A stretch of DNA of 64,000 nt from Apostichopus japonicus (lineage: Eukaryota; Echinodermata; Holothuroidea; Aspidochirotida; Stichopodidae), in NCBI RefSeq assembly GCF_037975245.1, contig NC_092569.1, forward strand, positions 7,126,501 to 7,190,500, given 5' to 3'. This document shows positions 46,996 to 59,098 of this stretch, piece by piece. Position 1 is the first letter of the stretch. Every line of letters starts with the position of its first letter. A program made the position numbers and the translations under genes. The notes beneath the pieces were generated by a model. That model was not told the DNA's origin and searched no databases. It saw only the letters and a program-made list of their open reading frames with translations.

Positions 46996-47170
46996 ATGCC
47001 TACGCAGTTGGAGTGTGTTTGTGGAAAATGTTGCAAAGCTTATTTCATCCCCAGCGGGCTGTTTAACAATCAATACAGACTTTGAAAACGTTTGTCAAAA
47101 TAAAGCGGTACTTAGAGCTACCTTTAGTGGCCACGCAAGGAACATTATATTTGAATTGGATATGAAGTAA
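46996..47170 (+). pseudogene. P2X7 C-terminal-domain-like fragment with frameshift
   Basis: From ATG at 46996 one frame gives MPTQLECVC. The next frame continues ENVAKLISSPAGCLTINTDF, then ENVCQNKAVLRATF and ends at TAA (47168). The pattern MPT..ECxC, C.T.H/N..F..VCxN..VL..A fits the Cys-rich domain of the P2X7 C-terminus, which in marine invertebrates also occurs in many stand-alone and transposon-linked proteins. The frame change after ECVC and the early stop indicate decay. Alternatively 47013-47164 is a genuine internal exon, since TACGCAG precedes it and GATATGAA|GTAAGC ends it. The identification rests on memory of the motif spacing. Confidence 0.4.
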
Positions 47171-48716
47171 GCCTAAGTCTGGCAAGGCACACTGTATGCT
47201 TAACGTTACAGCCTACATTGTTAGCTTATGTGCTTGTTTAGCGTAGCCTAGGCCTTCTTTTTATCGAAAGTTTTCAGGAAAGAGAACTCTTGATTTTTTT
47301 CGTAACTATGAACTTCATGTGCCTCGTTAATATTTAAACTGTTTGAGCTTATAGGAAATTGCAAGGTCTTCAAAAGTTCTAACCCTAGCAACACCAGCTG
47401 AATATTTTCCACAGGGAGTCTGCCACACGGAAAATGACTGTAACGAGTTGTTCCTCTCTGACGTCACCAATTTGAAATTTCAAGTGTATTACGAAATCAA
47501 TGGCGGCTTACTGTGCATTGTGGTGAGGCCTTAGGAGCCAATTTTCAAAGCGAGCATGTATTATTCAGTCCAACAGGAAGAGGTTAACTTAAAAATAGAA
47601 TATTACAGAGTTTTGAGGTTACTTATTTTGTCTTTGATCCCTGCCTTTGTTATTCCTTTGAGAAGAAACTTACTCGTTTACGATGCATTTCCTAATGGAA
47701 AAGTTTGTCTACAATAGTGGTTTGCAATTGTTGATGACCATTATCCAGGAGTTTACATAATGGATGAGGCACAACCATGCCTCAGCAATAACAGTCTCCA
47801 ATTTGCCATTTGCTAGAAGAATTTCTAGCTACGGTGAATCAAAAATGCACTACACTTGACATTTGGCAAGTGACACGTGGACTAGTCAAAACCTAATATT
47901 AGCATGACTATCGTAGCAAACATTTCACAGTATGTTAAAAGCTGAATTTTGTCAACAACAAATCTCAATGGGAATGTGTAAAATGGTTCACTTTCTGCAC
48001 GTTCATTATATACAGGAATTTTTCAGGTGCGGAAGTTGTTCACAAACTTCATGGTGCATTCCCTCATTTGTGAAAGCACAGCGAAAGCATCATTTAAAAT
48101 GTAATATTACTTTTTATTACAGGGAACGGGTTGAGCTTACGAATTATGTAATGTGTTTTAAAAGCATTCATAAACATATTGGGTTCATATATTCATTTCT
48201 AAACCATTTAAAAATGTTTGTTGAACATCGCTATCATGACACCTTGGTATGTGCAGACAACCCATAAATGGTCAAGTATAGAACAGAATAAACAACTAAC
48301 AATAAACAAGTGGAAAATTGCCATCTGAAATCAAAATATAAGAGCACATAAAATTGGTGCGCACCATACAAAGTAACAAAATTAGGAACCAAACGAAAAT
48401 TGGGACACTATAGCCCTGGCAGGAATTGATAGCTTCTTTCCATTTCCAGAACTAATGTCCAGGAGGTACATACTGTAGCTTGATCCTAGAGCACTGTAAC
48501 GGTTGTTTCTTAGCTAGGCCTTGGTTAACCCCAATTAATTGGGAATTTAACGTAAGACTAGACCTAACATGAACAGTGCTCAGATAGACTTAAAGAACCC
48601 AATTAGGACAGGTAAAAGGCCCTCATTTATTCCAACCTAAGTTAGGCCTAGTTAAAGCTTACGTCCAATGATCATGGGATGGAAACTGATATTTTAGTGT
48701 CTGTATTGCCTACGAG

Positions 48717-49813
48717 CAGGGTTCGGTTTCTTCCGGAAGAAACCTATTTCTTCCGGGGACGTGGAAGAAACTGGAAGAAACCTGTTTCTTCCAGTTTCTT
48801 CCGGAAGAAACTGGAAGAAACCGGAAGAAACTGGAAGAAACTGTGAAAATTGGCATATATGCAGCACAGCCCACATACATGATAAAGAGACAAATAGCTT
48901 ACCACCATCTGACTGAAATGCATGCCATTGAAACCATCAAAATATGATATTTTTGTTTTGAATATAATTTTGGGTTTTTTTCTAGACCAAAAGATGTTTG
49001 CTTATAAATCACAATATTGAAGGACTACTTATCATCTCGCGATCCCCCCATCAACCAGAATTGCATAACTGGCCATACTTTATGAATGATTAACCTGGAT
49101 TGGCCCATGCACTGAGGATTTAATACAATGAACACCAAGCAAATAGCCGAACAATACAGATCTATTAGATTTTGGCAACTCCCTAAATTGCAACTTGTAG
49201 TTAATAAGAGGACTTGTCATCCCAACAGCAAAAGAACAAACATCCACAATTAAACACAGCTGACCATGAGCCAGCCCTCATTTCACACTACAACTTCAAG
49301 TCTAATCTGTAACCCTCATGAGTTCAATCTCCACAAAATATGGTCAAGTAGTGGTCAATGTAATCGTAGTAATGAGGGTGCATTGTAGTAGGCCTACACT
49401 AGTTTCCAGGGAACACTCCCTCCACTCAGAAACTAGTTTTTAACTAAGAAATGGGCTATAATCAGGACCATTCTGGTCTGCAAAATATTGCTTGCCCATA
49501 GTTGTTCCCTTAATTGTCCGATGCTACAGTAGCCTAGTACTATATTGTGTACAGTATATGCTGGAGGCAGGTCATGTGCTCCAAACCTAGATATAAAGTA
49601 CCTAGATGACACTATAGTGCTTCTTGTCCATTTATTACATAGTTAGACATCATTGCAGGTTGTTATGAAACTTTATCAACAGTTTTTCCCCAAAAAATGA
49701 GTTTCTTCCATTTTGTCCGGAAGAAACTGGAAGAAACCTATTTCTTCCGAGTGGAAAAAACCGCGGTTTATTCCGCGGTTTTTTCCACCCCCGGAAGAAA
49801 CCTGCGAACCCTG
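48717..49813. mobile_element. hAT-like non-autonomous DNA transposon, 1097 bp
   Basis: Ends are CAGGGTTCGGTTTCTTCCGG and, reverse-complemented, CAGGGTTCGCAGGTTTCTTC. The exact 8-bp target duplication is CCTACGAG at 48709-48716 and 49814-49821. Both sub-terminal regions are packed with GGAAGAAAC repeats in both orientations, giving long potential hairpins, plus GGAAAAAACCGCGGTTT and its complement at 49755-49790. The middle is AT-rich with no coding content. Confidence 0.92.
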
Positions 49814-49927
49814 CCTACGAGCAAGGTAATTCAATTTTATGGTGTATTCAAACCCCTCCACTGACTTAAGTCGGCCTTCCATAAGTTCCATATGGCTAAT
49901 CTATTATGTTTAATAGTATTATACCAG

Positions 49928-50215
49928 TGCTATGGCTGAGTGGATAAAGGCCATTGCATTTGAAGCAATGAGGCTTAGCAATAGGGAGGTTTGAGGTTCG
50001 ATTCCTGGCCGGGTCATAGCATGGTGGGTTTTTCATCCAAAAACATTTTCCTATCTGAAATGACTTTCTAAATTAAAAAGATTCATATTTTGAGTTACAA
50101 CATTGAATTAGAAGCCATTGAAAGTTGTAATCCATAAGGCCTTGCAGGCTTCTCCCATATTTGTGGTAGCTTAAGCTTTGTAGAAATAACAGCCTTATTA
50201 TTATTAATATAGCAT
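49928..50215 (+). mobile_element. tRNA-derived SINE, copy 2
   Basis: The head at 49928-50021 has a perfect box A (TGGCTGAGTGG) and box B (GGTTCGATTCC) about 60 bases apart, an anticodon-arm-like hairpin ATTGC/GCAAT, and a Ser/Leu-type long variable region. Six extra bases between the T arm and the 3' pairing strand rule out a functional tRNA. The body (GTGGGTTTTTCATCC, CTATCTGAAATGACTTTCTA) matches the copy at 35650-35853. It ends in TTATTATTATTAAT, the sort of simple tail that LINE-mobilised SINEs carry. Confidence 0.75.
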
Positions 50216-50803
50216 GGTGGGCTCATAATTGACGCACTTAAGGCTTTGATTAACGATGGCTATCAACGAAAAATCCAAATCACTCAACTGTATGTGTTTT
50301 TCATATGTGTAGTTCCTCAGAAATGTAATGATCTCAAATATTTATTGTTCTGTGCCTATGCAACATACAATTTGGCAGAATTTACCACAAAATGTCTGCT
50401 ATGTCAAGTTCTTTCATACCTCTAAATTGACACATTCTTCAATAAGCTAACTGTAGTGTAGGCCATAGTATGTATACATGCATTGACTTTGGATACTGTT
50501 TGCTATGCTTTGAGTCTGAGCCTAGAGTCTTAGCTCAGACAGTTCAGGTATAGAGAGTAATGGTATCATATTGAGGTAATTTCGGTTAATTTTAGGAAGT
50601 AAGATTTCCAAATGCCAATAAACCTGCAAAACGGGGGGGGGGGGTGTTTAAAGCTTAAAATAAAAAACAATTTGATCAGCATATACCTGAAATGGATAAA
50701 AACTCATTAAATATGCAACTCTGCTTGGCTGCAAAAGGTTTTGGTTGCCTGCTGTATCATTGAGTAATATTTGAAGGTGCATCAATTATGAAGGTGCCTT
50801 TAC

Positions 50804-50842
50804 TATATATATATATATTTAAAAAATATATATATATATATA
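50804..50842. repeat. AT-dinucleotide palindrome
   Basis: TATATATATATATATTT, then AAAAAATATATATATATATA. It forms a self-complementary simple repeat. Confidence 0.85.
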
Positions 50843-52150
50843 CTAATATATCAATACTTCACTTAGAGAGACTGAGGCGATGCTTACCTACAGTACTGTA
50901 GTGTAGGCTAACATTAGGCCAAGCTTAGGCTGCAACTTAACGTTAAAAGTTACATTACAACAAATAGGGCCTAGGCATACAACAACGAAATTTTAAGAGT
51001 GTGGTTGTTGGAAGGTGAATACTGATGGAGCCAAATCTTCTTAGTTCGAAGTTACCTTGATAAGATAATGCTAACTGGGTTCTCCAAAGATGCAGCTTCT
51101 ATAGTCCTTTCGTGGCTGTTCACTGACAAACGAAACACGTTAACGCTACTCGCAATTCTGTTAACAAATCTGCTGTAGTGTAGTGTAGGTATTTGTATTG
51201 ACCTTTAGCATTAAGCCTTGTCGACATATACTGTAATGTACTGCCGGGAGTACTCCGTAGCAACTGCCTCCACGCAGCGTTTGTGTTTATCTTTTTATAT
51301 CACTTTCTCTACGGTGCTATTTCGTACTACTTCAGAGATACTCTTTTAATTTGGTCAAGGAAGGGACAAAAAGCATGATCGATCCAATCCACAAAATACC
51401 AGAGTGGCATAGGAATACAGACCTGTGCAGAATTCCTGACCCGCTTCGAAGTTAAACTGTTTCAGATATACTGCATGAGGACTCGATAGCATCCGTCTCC
51501 CTTGCTGTCTCTTCGTTGGATACAGCAATCCCCCCTCCTCAATCAAGCTTGAGTCAATGGAAACTGGCTTTGCATGGGACATAGGTCAATTAAACTATAT
51601 TCATAGGCGTACGGGACCATTTCAGTTTGGGGGGCAGAACCTTTTGTGCCCGAAAGTTCCCGTGACACTATCTAAGCGGAGCGCCACCATCAGTTGGCGC
51701 GTAGCGTACAAGAAAATTTTTGGCACACAATGCCTCTCAGATTGCCGGAAACGGCACTTCTGAGGCCTTGCAAGTTGCATCTAAACATTCTTTATTTTAT
51801 AATCTCACGTTTTAGAAATTTACACTTCCCCAAATATTTGGTAACATCACTTTGAAGGGGAAAAATGGGACAGTATATTTTTTAAGCTCCTATATTTAGT
51901 TACCTTATTTATTATTTTAACACAGTACTCAGCTACCTCCAGAAAAACATACATTGTTCAACGACACGTAGGCGGGATAATGTCGCTGTGTCGGGTGAGA
52001 CTGCAATTTGTCTCACAAAAAAGTATAAAATATAACAAAGAATATGATAAACCTGTACTTCTAGGCGGCTTGTAGGCACTCCCCCCCCCCCCCCACCATC
52101 CATGAAAAAGAAATGTTTCTTATATACACTCATGTCGGGGATGTCCAGGT

Positions 52151-52795
52151 AAAGGGCGGCGCAAGCACTTATTAATCTGGGGGGGGGGGGGGCACCGACA
52201 TCAAAGGGCACTTTGCAGAAATTCGATTGGACTGATGCAGCCTTATATTAAGTACCCTTTATAACTCTAATTGTATTATCTCATTTGTGTATACACATCA
52301 CTCCATCAACGCCCCCCCCCCCCCTTTAAGAAAATATGCATACTAGCACTGCAATATCCAATGCGCAAATTGGGAAACAAGAAACAAGTTTTCTTTTGAG
52401 ACAAAATGAGGTGAAATCATGCTAGTTGCTAATGTAGGAATCTTCCGAATTAGAGTTTTTCCTTGTTAATATCTAAACAAATTTTTTTCCATTCGAAATA
52501 GCTTTGAGTTTGACCCACAGAAATTCATTAAAAGTCACGTGCTTAGCCAAGATTTGCAAAGTTGTATGTACGACTATCTGAGCGGAGCGCCACCATCGGT
52601 TGGCGCGGAGCGTACTAGAAAATTTTTGGTTTTACAAACCCCTCAGATGGCCGGAAACGGCCCTTCCCGAGTGTTCGTTCTGGTTCCGTGGCCTCTTGCT
52701 AACTTGAGGCACCCCAATTTTTATGTAGAAAAAAGGCACATTTTTAACCTGAGGAAAAGGGGGGCACGTGCCCCCCCCCGGTTCCGCCGCCCTTG
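52151..52795. mobile_element. hAT-like element, 645 bp, nested in the 51.6-kb element
   Basis: Ends are AAAGGGCGGCG and, reverse-complemented, CAAGGGCGGCG. The exact 8-bp duplication is GTCCAGGT at 52143-52150 and 52796-52803. It contains copy 5 of the shared module (52565-52690: TATCTGAGCGGAGCGCCACC, then GGCCGGAAACGGCCCTTCCC) and G/C homopolymers near both ends. Confidence 0.85.
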
Positions 52796-52973
52796 GTCCA
52801 GGTATACAATTGACTAGTTAGAAAAAAATTGATCTTGCAAAAAGCGTGGTAGCCCAGATGAACTGCGCTTACGGTGGTGTTACACCAAAATATTCGGGCA
52901 TCATGATGCTAAATAAAGAAAATCATGGAATTGTTGGGCAAAAATTTGAAAAAGATTCGGGCAAGCTACTGCA

Positions 52974-52974
<1 letters not shown>

Positions 52975-53039
<65 letters not shown>

Positions 53040-53081
53040 TCGGGCAAAAGTCCTGAAAAATTCGGGCAGCCTAAGAGGAGA

Positions 53082-53119
<38 letters not shown>

Positions 53120-53164
53120 CTCCTCTTAGGCTGCCCGAATTTTTCAGGACTTTTGCCCGAATTT
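52975..53164. repeat. AT microsatellite and long near-perfect palindrome
   Basis: An AT dinucleotide run of about 60 bases (52975-53034) is followed by an inverted repeat. 53035-53086 (GAAATTCGGGCAAAAGTCCT onward to CCTAAGAGGAGAAAA) is matched base for base by its reverse complement up to 53164, with a 20-30 bp AT core. The phrase ATTCGGGCA also recurs singly at 52890 and 52955. Confidence 0.9.
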
Positions 53165-53784
53165 CTTGTCCTCTGGAAATTTGGGGGCAGTCTGCCCCCC
53201 TGCCCCCCCCCCCCCCCGCCTCGTACGCCTATGACTATATTTGCTGTCAAACTGTTGTCGTAGTGGGTAGAAATAGCACTCAAGACGAATTGTAATGTAG
53301 TTGATGCAAAAGGAGCACAGATGGGACATGGATTTTTTTTATTATATCACATCAGTTTCGACTATTTATGAGAAATTTTCGCTTCTTTCCTCAGAGTCTT
53401 CCCTTTTTCATTGTTATGCCGAAATTTCTGATTTTCATCTCAAAATTTCTACTTTTGAAAGTTTATCGTGTTCAAGTTCCTCCAAATTTATATTAAAATG
53501 TTAACCTTTTATATCAGAATTTCAGCTATACTACGCAAATGTCTACTTTATCCGATATCATGACATATTTCGACTGATTATTTCAAATTGCAACATTTTA
53601 TTTCGAATGTTCCGCTATGGTTTTAATTTTCAAATGATCAACTTTTCTGAAAATCTAGGATTTGGGTGTAGCCAGTCGGGTTGTATTTATTTAAGTTAGG
53701 GTATTGTAATCATGAGAGGGTAACGAATAGTAAAAGAAATGTTGAATATATATTGTTGTGTTTCAGTCAAACTTCGAATTTAAA

Positions 53785-53878
53785 TATACGGCTCTGCCCT
53801 TCCCCAGAGCTAAAAAAAACGGCTCTGCCATTCTCCAGAGTGGTATCTCTATATACGGCTCTGCCCTTCCCCCACATG
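53785..53878 (+). repeat. Triplicated ACGGCTCTGCCC phrase
   Basis: ACGGCTCTGCCCTTCCCCAG, ACGGCTCTGCCATTCTCCAG and ACGGCTCTGCCCTTCCCCCA are spaced about 30-45 bases apart. It is a small degenerate tandem repeat of unknown origin. Confidence 0.7.
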
Positions 53879-54189
53879 TAGCCTACACACTGCAATTTCA
53901 GCAGCGCAACGGGAAATTAGGAGGAAATGACCAAAGCCAGAAGCCTATAGCATTGAACGAGATTTATCTGATCAATTAAACTTTGATGCACCAATATACA
54001 CCTCACTTCTTAAGTTCAGTGCGTCGTATGGTACTGGATTGTCGTAAGCAATAACCAGAATGCAAACTGCATTGAGGTTTCGATGACTTCTCCTTGTTAA
54101 CCAGAAATAGCTGTAGCAATATAAATGGCCCGAACCACTATTTTGATGTACAATTACACTATGGCATGGTATACACAGGTCAGTCTACT

Positions 54190-54420
54190 GTACGTGCTGG
54201 CAATACCCACCTCCACCAAAACATTAGGGGTACTCAATGTAATGCATCCACACACCAAGTATGAGAAGTATTCACGATTCCTATCGTTAGATAATAAAAG
54301 GATTTTCATAGTTTGGTGACCTCAAATGAGATTTGACCTCACAAGCACAGGCTTCTTGTACTCATTATGGCTAATCCATACATCATGTATGAAAAGTATC
54401 AATGATTTCTACAATGACAA
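54190..54420. repeat. Degenerate dispersed repeat of the 23-kb type
   Basis: Holds GGTGACCTCAAATGAGATTT, GACCTCACAAGCACAGGCTT and two CATCCACACACCAAGTATGA-like phrases. It is comparable with 22990-23620 and is old and without clear ends. Confidence 0.4.
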
Positions 54421-55253
54421 TCATAGTTTCCGACATTGAAATATTTTTAAATGTCCTCGCTATTTGGCGACCGTGGCTAAAAATCTACTCGCCAAAACGC
54501 AAAAATTCACTCGCCAATATGATCGCTGTTCAAGTCTCCATAGTACATATCTACAACATCAATACTTTCTATGAAAAAAAAGAAGATTAGGCTACGTATA
54601 ATTGCACATTGGAAAATTATGTTTCCATTAAGTGATGAACAAAGTAAAACATGTCGCAGAATCATAAATAAGCGGCTAGGCCTACTGTAGTGTCTCAAAC
54701 AGTTAAATAAAACATCTGCAAAATACCTAAGAAGATAGCAATTGGCTTCTGTTACATTAGGGCCCCTCTAGTACTACGCATATACTATACAGTAGCTATA
54801 TGTGTGTGCGAATCCTAAGCCTATACAGTACCTCACTGCTACTTTGAACCGCTACTGAGTTGATTAGCGCAACTTCGTACCGTACATTTTCTCAATTAGT
54901 AATCTTGTCTTTCAGCCAGGGGCGGACTGGGTCTTAAAACCGGCCCGGGCATTTTCCACCTAGACCGGCCCATTATTCATTGATATGCTACTTACATAGT
55001 GATCGCCGTCCTGGGGGTCTAATGGGAGGGGGGTTCCCCTCCCCATTGAAAGTTTTTTGAAGTTAAGATGCAAAATGGTGCTATATTTCTCAATTTTGTA
55101 GGTTACAATAATCCTTTAAAAATGACCCAAAAACCATTTTCCAGAAGCAACACTTGATTAAACTGAGGAAAAATAAAAACGTAAACAAAAATAGACCAAA
55201 ATATGTTTTAGACTGGATTTAATTTAGTTTTTCAAGCATTTTGTGAAACATGC

Positions 55254-56099
55254 CATGGGCGGCGATCCGTTCTTCCGAGTGGGAGGGGGGGGGGGGATAT
55301 GACCTTGTTGACTATCTAAGCGTAGCGCCACCATGAGTTGGCGCGAAGCGTACAAGAAAATTTTGGGATTTACAAACCCTCTAGATGGCCGGAAACGGCA
55401 CTTCCCGAGGTTTCCAAGCGGCATATACCCAACTTTAAAATAGGGATATCATGTCCGAAATATCTCATAATCAGGATCCAAAATCCTTTTTTTTAATTTC
55501 GGGTGTTATTTTGGGGAAATTGCCCCTGTCAATCTGGTTTCAGGCGCTACGTTAGAATGTTCGAGAGCTCTTTTATATTATTCGATGAAGAAAATGGCCT
55601 CATGCAGGCTACTATAGGCCTATACACATGCAATACACAATTACACATAGTTGCATTCCTAGGTACCGATTGCTAGGGCATCCAGGTGAAACGTGTATTA
55701 AGCATTACCCTGGTAACATGAGATTCTCAGCGGTTCGAGGGAACATGTACGTGTGTAGGCCATATAGGGCCTATATGAATACTATGAGGGTGCATATATG
55801 TACTATATCAATACCGTGGGCGCAATAATACATTTTGTTGTTATAGGGCCAATGAAGCCTACAGTCAACTATTCTTGCTTTATAAGGACGGTTTATTTGA
55901 AAAGATCGCACTGCATTTATGGTAGGCGAGAAATGAAGCTAAAAAAGAGCCGTACATTCACGATGATGCATATAAAGGCATGAAAATATTCTTATCCCTG
56001 GCATTTGGTGGGGGGGGGGGATATGGTGTATTACATCCCCGCCACCCATTTTCATGGGGGATATATCCCCCTTCCCCCCCCCCAGGATCGCCGCCCATG
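55254..56099. mobile_element. hAT-like element, 846 bp, nested
   Basis: Perfect 15-bp inverted ends CATGGGCGGCGATCC, flanked by AAACATGC (55246-55253) and CAACATGC (56100-56107), which agree at seven of eight bases. G/C homopolymers lie near both ends. Copy 6 of the shared module is at 55310-55420 (CTATCTAAGCGTAGCGCCAC, then GGCCGGAAACGGCACTTCCC). No coding content. Confidence 0.7.
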
Positions 56100-58010
56100 C
56101 AACATGCAATTACTTTGGTACTAAGTACCTGTATCCATGTCTGATTTCGGAAACGAGCAAATTTCTAAGCAGAAGAAGGGGCCAGAATGATACAAGCTGT
56201 CATTATATCTCAGAGAAAGCAACAAACCAACAACAACCATATTTCCGTTTTGCCTACTGACATGAATAGTTGTACAGAGAGAGAGAGAGAGGGGGGGCGG
56301 GGAGGGGGTGTATGGGGGGAGGAGATATTAGAGAACGTCTGCCAACCTCACCTCTCGCAACTGTTATTCAAAAACTTTTGGTATGTTATTGAGATGTTTT
56401 TTAGCATATAACTTTCAGACGACTCGACCTCCTTTATAGATGATCTATCTATAACCGCTTCGAAATGTACAGCCAGGTTAGTTACGTAACGAAATTATGT
56501 CAAATTAAGCCCAGATATGAAAACTGAATTTCTGGTTTTAAAAGTTTGTTTATATCTACAATTTTGTCGGCTTTGACAGAAAGTGAAATTTTCTGGTAAA
56601 ATTCCTATCAGATTGTTCAATCACACATGGTAATGTGAAACTGTATTTATTTTGCGTTACATTCTAAACATCCTGACAGAAACACATTGAAAGGTTACTC
56701 ACAAAATAAGGTATCTGATAACAATTTAATGCGTGACGTCACTCAGTGAAATGTCGGGCAGATTGAAACGAGACGGTAATATTATCAAAGATTTACCCAT
56801 TCAAACAGTAAAAAAAAAAAAAAACATTAAATTCGTTACACACTAATTATCTGTGTGCCTGTGTTGTCTGAGTGTGTGTCGGTGTGTTAGGATAAATATT
56901 TCGGTGATTTGAATTCTTTCTGGCGGGATCATGTCTTACATATGCAAAGTATACTACTATCTGTTAAATTTCAATGGTAATCTTAGCTACAAGAATTCTC
57001 TGTTTCTTTATCAACTAATTTGAAACAATATAGTACGATTCAAGTTGAAAACAAAGCCAATAATTGCTTATCATGTATTGGAGGGAGCGTGACACATTTG
57101 CTTGTTACCCACAATGGTAATACCGGTTTCTGATACCATGGTTACGTACATTAGTTTACCCCTCACTCATTCGCACAATGGGAGAATCCTTGCTAGGGAG
57201 AATCCCCTACTAGTGAGCCTCTGCCAATCGTAGTTCATGCGATTGAAAGATTGAAAAGAGGTGGGCCACGGTTGCATTATTCACTGTCTTTCGATCTAAT
57301 GTCGTTAATTTTAATCCATAGAAATAATCAAGCAGCATGTAAAGCTCTTTTATGATTGCATAGAGTGTTTATTTTCAGTTGGAATTTCTTACAAGAATGA
57401 TTTAGCATTCCTCCCATTTCATGGAGTAGGCCTATAATTCTTGGATCAATGTAATCTCTAATCCTCCAATGACTTGAAGGGAAATGCAAAGAATGTTTCT
57501 ATAGTTCACACGTTCTCATTGGTTTATTCCTTCCTTTTGATTCAGACTTACAACAGCTCAAAGAATACTTTGTAACATGATGTTTCTTCAAGATTAAAAA
57601 AGTTGCATGTTTACATTTGGTCAGGTGATGAAGTGAAAGTAAAGCAGACTGTGTTCTGGATACGTTTTTATTAATTTTCAAACCCATACTCTATATGAGA
57701 GGCGATTCAAATTCCTCTTTTCAAATCAGCAGAAGAAGGAGGAAACTTTATCTTTACTCTGTTTATCGGAAACTTATGCAATTGCTTATTTCATTGTCAT
57801 AGAGATCTAATATACAATGTTCATGGTTCAGTATAACGTACTGGCAAATGGTATGGGAAGGAGGGGCGGCGGTGAGGGGAGGATAGCTATGACCATGAAT
57901 TGGATGCTATTGCCTTCTATAATTTATGTTTTATCATGAGTGATTATAGCTGTTGATGTAGTCGACCATGTCATAGTGTTGACTTGTATTGCACATATAA
58001 AGGGACCTCT
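56100..58010. other. No supported gene
   Basis: Contains a GA microsatellite followed by G-rich sequence (56275-56325) and a poly-A tract at 56810-56825. Otherwise it is unremarkable AT-rich DNA inside the putative 8.26-kb element. Confidence 0.35.
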
Positions 58011-58400
58011 ACCAACCACAACATTCTCCTCACTTCAGATAGACTCCAATGAGCCGTCCCTGAATAATCCAACATCGCCTATACAGACGACCACGCAACA
58101 TACGAGACCTTGTGCGTGCTGCTGTTCCACCTCTAACTTTTATCCCTACACCTATTCAGCATGGTACTTTCAAATGTGATCGTACTTCGAGATGCATTAT
58201 CTGCAGCCACCGCATTGTTGAATCCAATTCCATCACCAGCCACAGCATGCAACTCACACACAAGACTAAGGGTCACATCACTTGCACAACCACCATTGTC
58301 ATCTATTTGATCTCTTCTAGAGTTGCGGCATACAGTATGTTGACGAAACCAAATCACCCTCAATAAGCGTTTCTATGGTCACAGATCCACATTCAACATT
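58011..58400 (+). pseudogene. Second Penelope-like fragment (GIY-YIG end)
   Basis: Closely similar to 5312-5706 of the first Penelope copy through its whole length, with shared phrases such as CAACCACAACATTCTCCTCA, AAATGTGATCGTACTTCGAG and CACACAAGACTAAGGGTCAC. It has its own small deletions, including loss of bases in the GIY-YIG region (GTAGAGTTTGCGGC versus CTAGAGTTGCGGC). It breaks off abruptly at CATTCAACATTTTTC, where a CAGTTGGGGCGC sequence and copy 7 of the shared module begin. No terminal repeats remain. Confidence 0.85.
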
Positions 58401-58454
58401 TTTCAGTTGGGGCGCTGGGGGGATTGGCCATTTCCTGGGAGGGCGTATTGTTTC

Positions 58455-58492
58455 TATCTAAGCGGAGCGCCACCATGATTTGGCGCGTAGTT
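58455..58492 (-). repeat. Copy 7 of the shared internal module, truncated
   Basis: CTATCTAAGCGGAGCGCCAC followed by CATGATTTGGCGCGTAG matches the module core. The rest of the module is absent. It follows directly after G-rich sequence downstream of the Penelope fragment. Confidence 0.65.
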
Positions 58493-59098
58493 ATTCACTG
58501 CGGACTAAACAAAGTCTTGTAGTTGACGAATTCCCGATTCCCGTGTTTCCCAAATCTACTCGCATAAACTCACTGACCCTATGAATCCTGTTTCGGGTTT
58601 CGAATAACCGTGCTATTTCCAGCCATTCAGATCCCTAAATAAGATTAGTCACATGCATAGTTAACGTGTTTGACTTAATAAGCATTGTCCCTTCCTCATT
58701 CAAAACGGTTCTGAAATGTGAATAGGTATTGTTTGTTGAAATTTCAGGCTTACTCCAGTTCATGATCGTCTGCACAGAATAATGTCGTAAAAGGACACAA
58801 CTTACAGCAAGACCTATCTTGCGAGCATAATCTTAAGCAACCATTTTGTGAATAAGAAGATTTCACGGAATCCGTTTGTCTTTTACTGCTTGCTTCGAAG
58901 TCATCGATAGTATCGGGGCATAAGCCTATTGTACAAACGTGGGCTTCTTGTCAATCAAGATATTTAGATCCGTTGTTCTAATCAAAGTAAAACAGGATGA
59001 ATTGAGATTTCGTTGATGGCAGTGTCGTTTACTGTTATCAATAGATTGTATTCCACCAACAATACCAATTAAAGCTCGTAAAAAGTTTACTCGTCAAA

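Larger units (their letters stand above)
51602..53233. mobile_element. hAT-like element, 1632 bp, with a nested insertion
   Basis: Ends are CATAGGCGTACGGG and, reverse-complemented, CATAGGCGTACGAGG. They are flanked by an exact 8-bp duplication ACTATATT at 51594-51601 and 53234-53241. It contains copy 4 of the shared module (about 51655-51765, reverse orientation), homopolymer C and G runs, the nested element 52151-52795, and a long AT-cored palindrome at 53035-53164. No transposase frame. Confidence 0.85.

Noticed and set aside
49928-50021. Functional tRNA gene (Ser/Leu type with UUG-like anticodon)
   Set aside because: Box A, box B and the anticodon arm are good, but six extra bases lie between the T arm and the acceptor strand, the T stem has mismatches, and a decayed second copy with the same downstream body exists. 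It is a SINE head.
52846-53295. 149-codon open frame with long Ile-Tyr runs
   Set aside because: It runs through AT dinucleotide repeats and the palindrome, so it is simple sequence.
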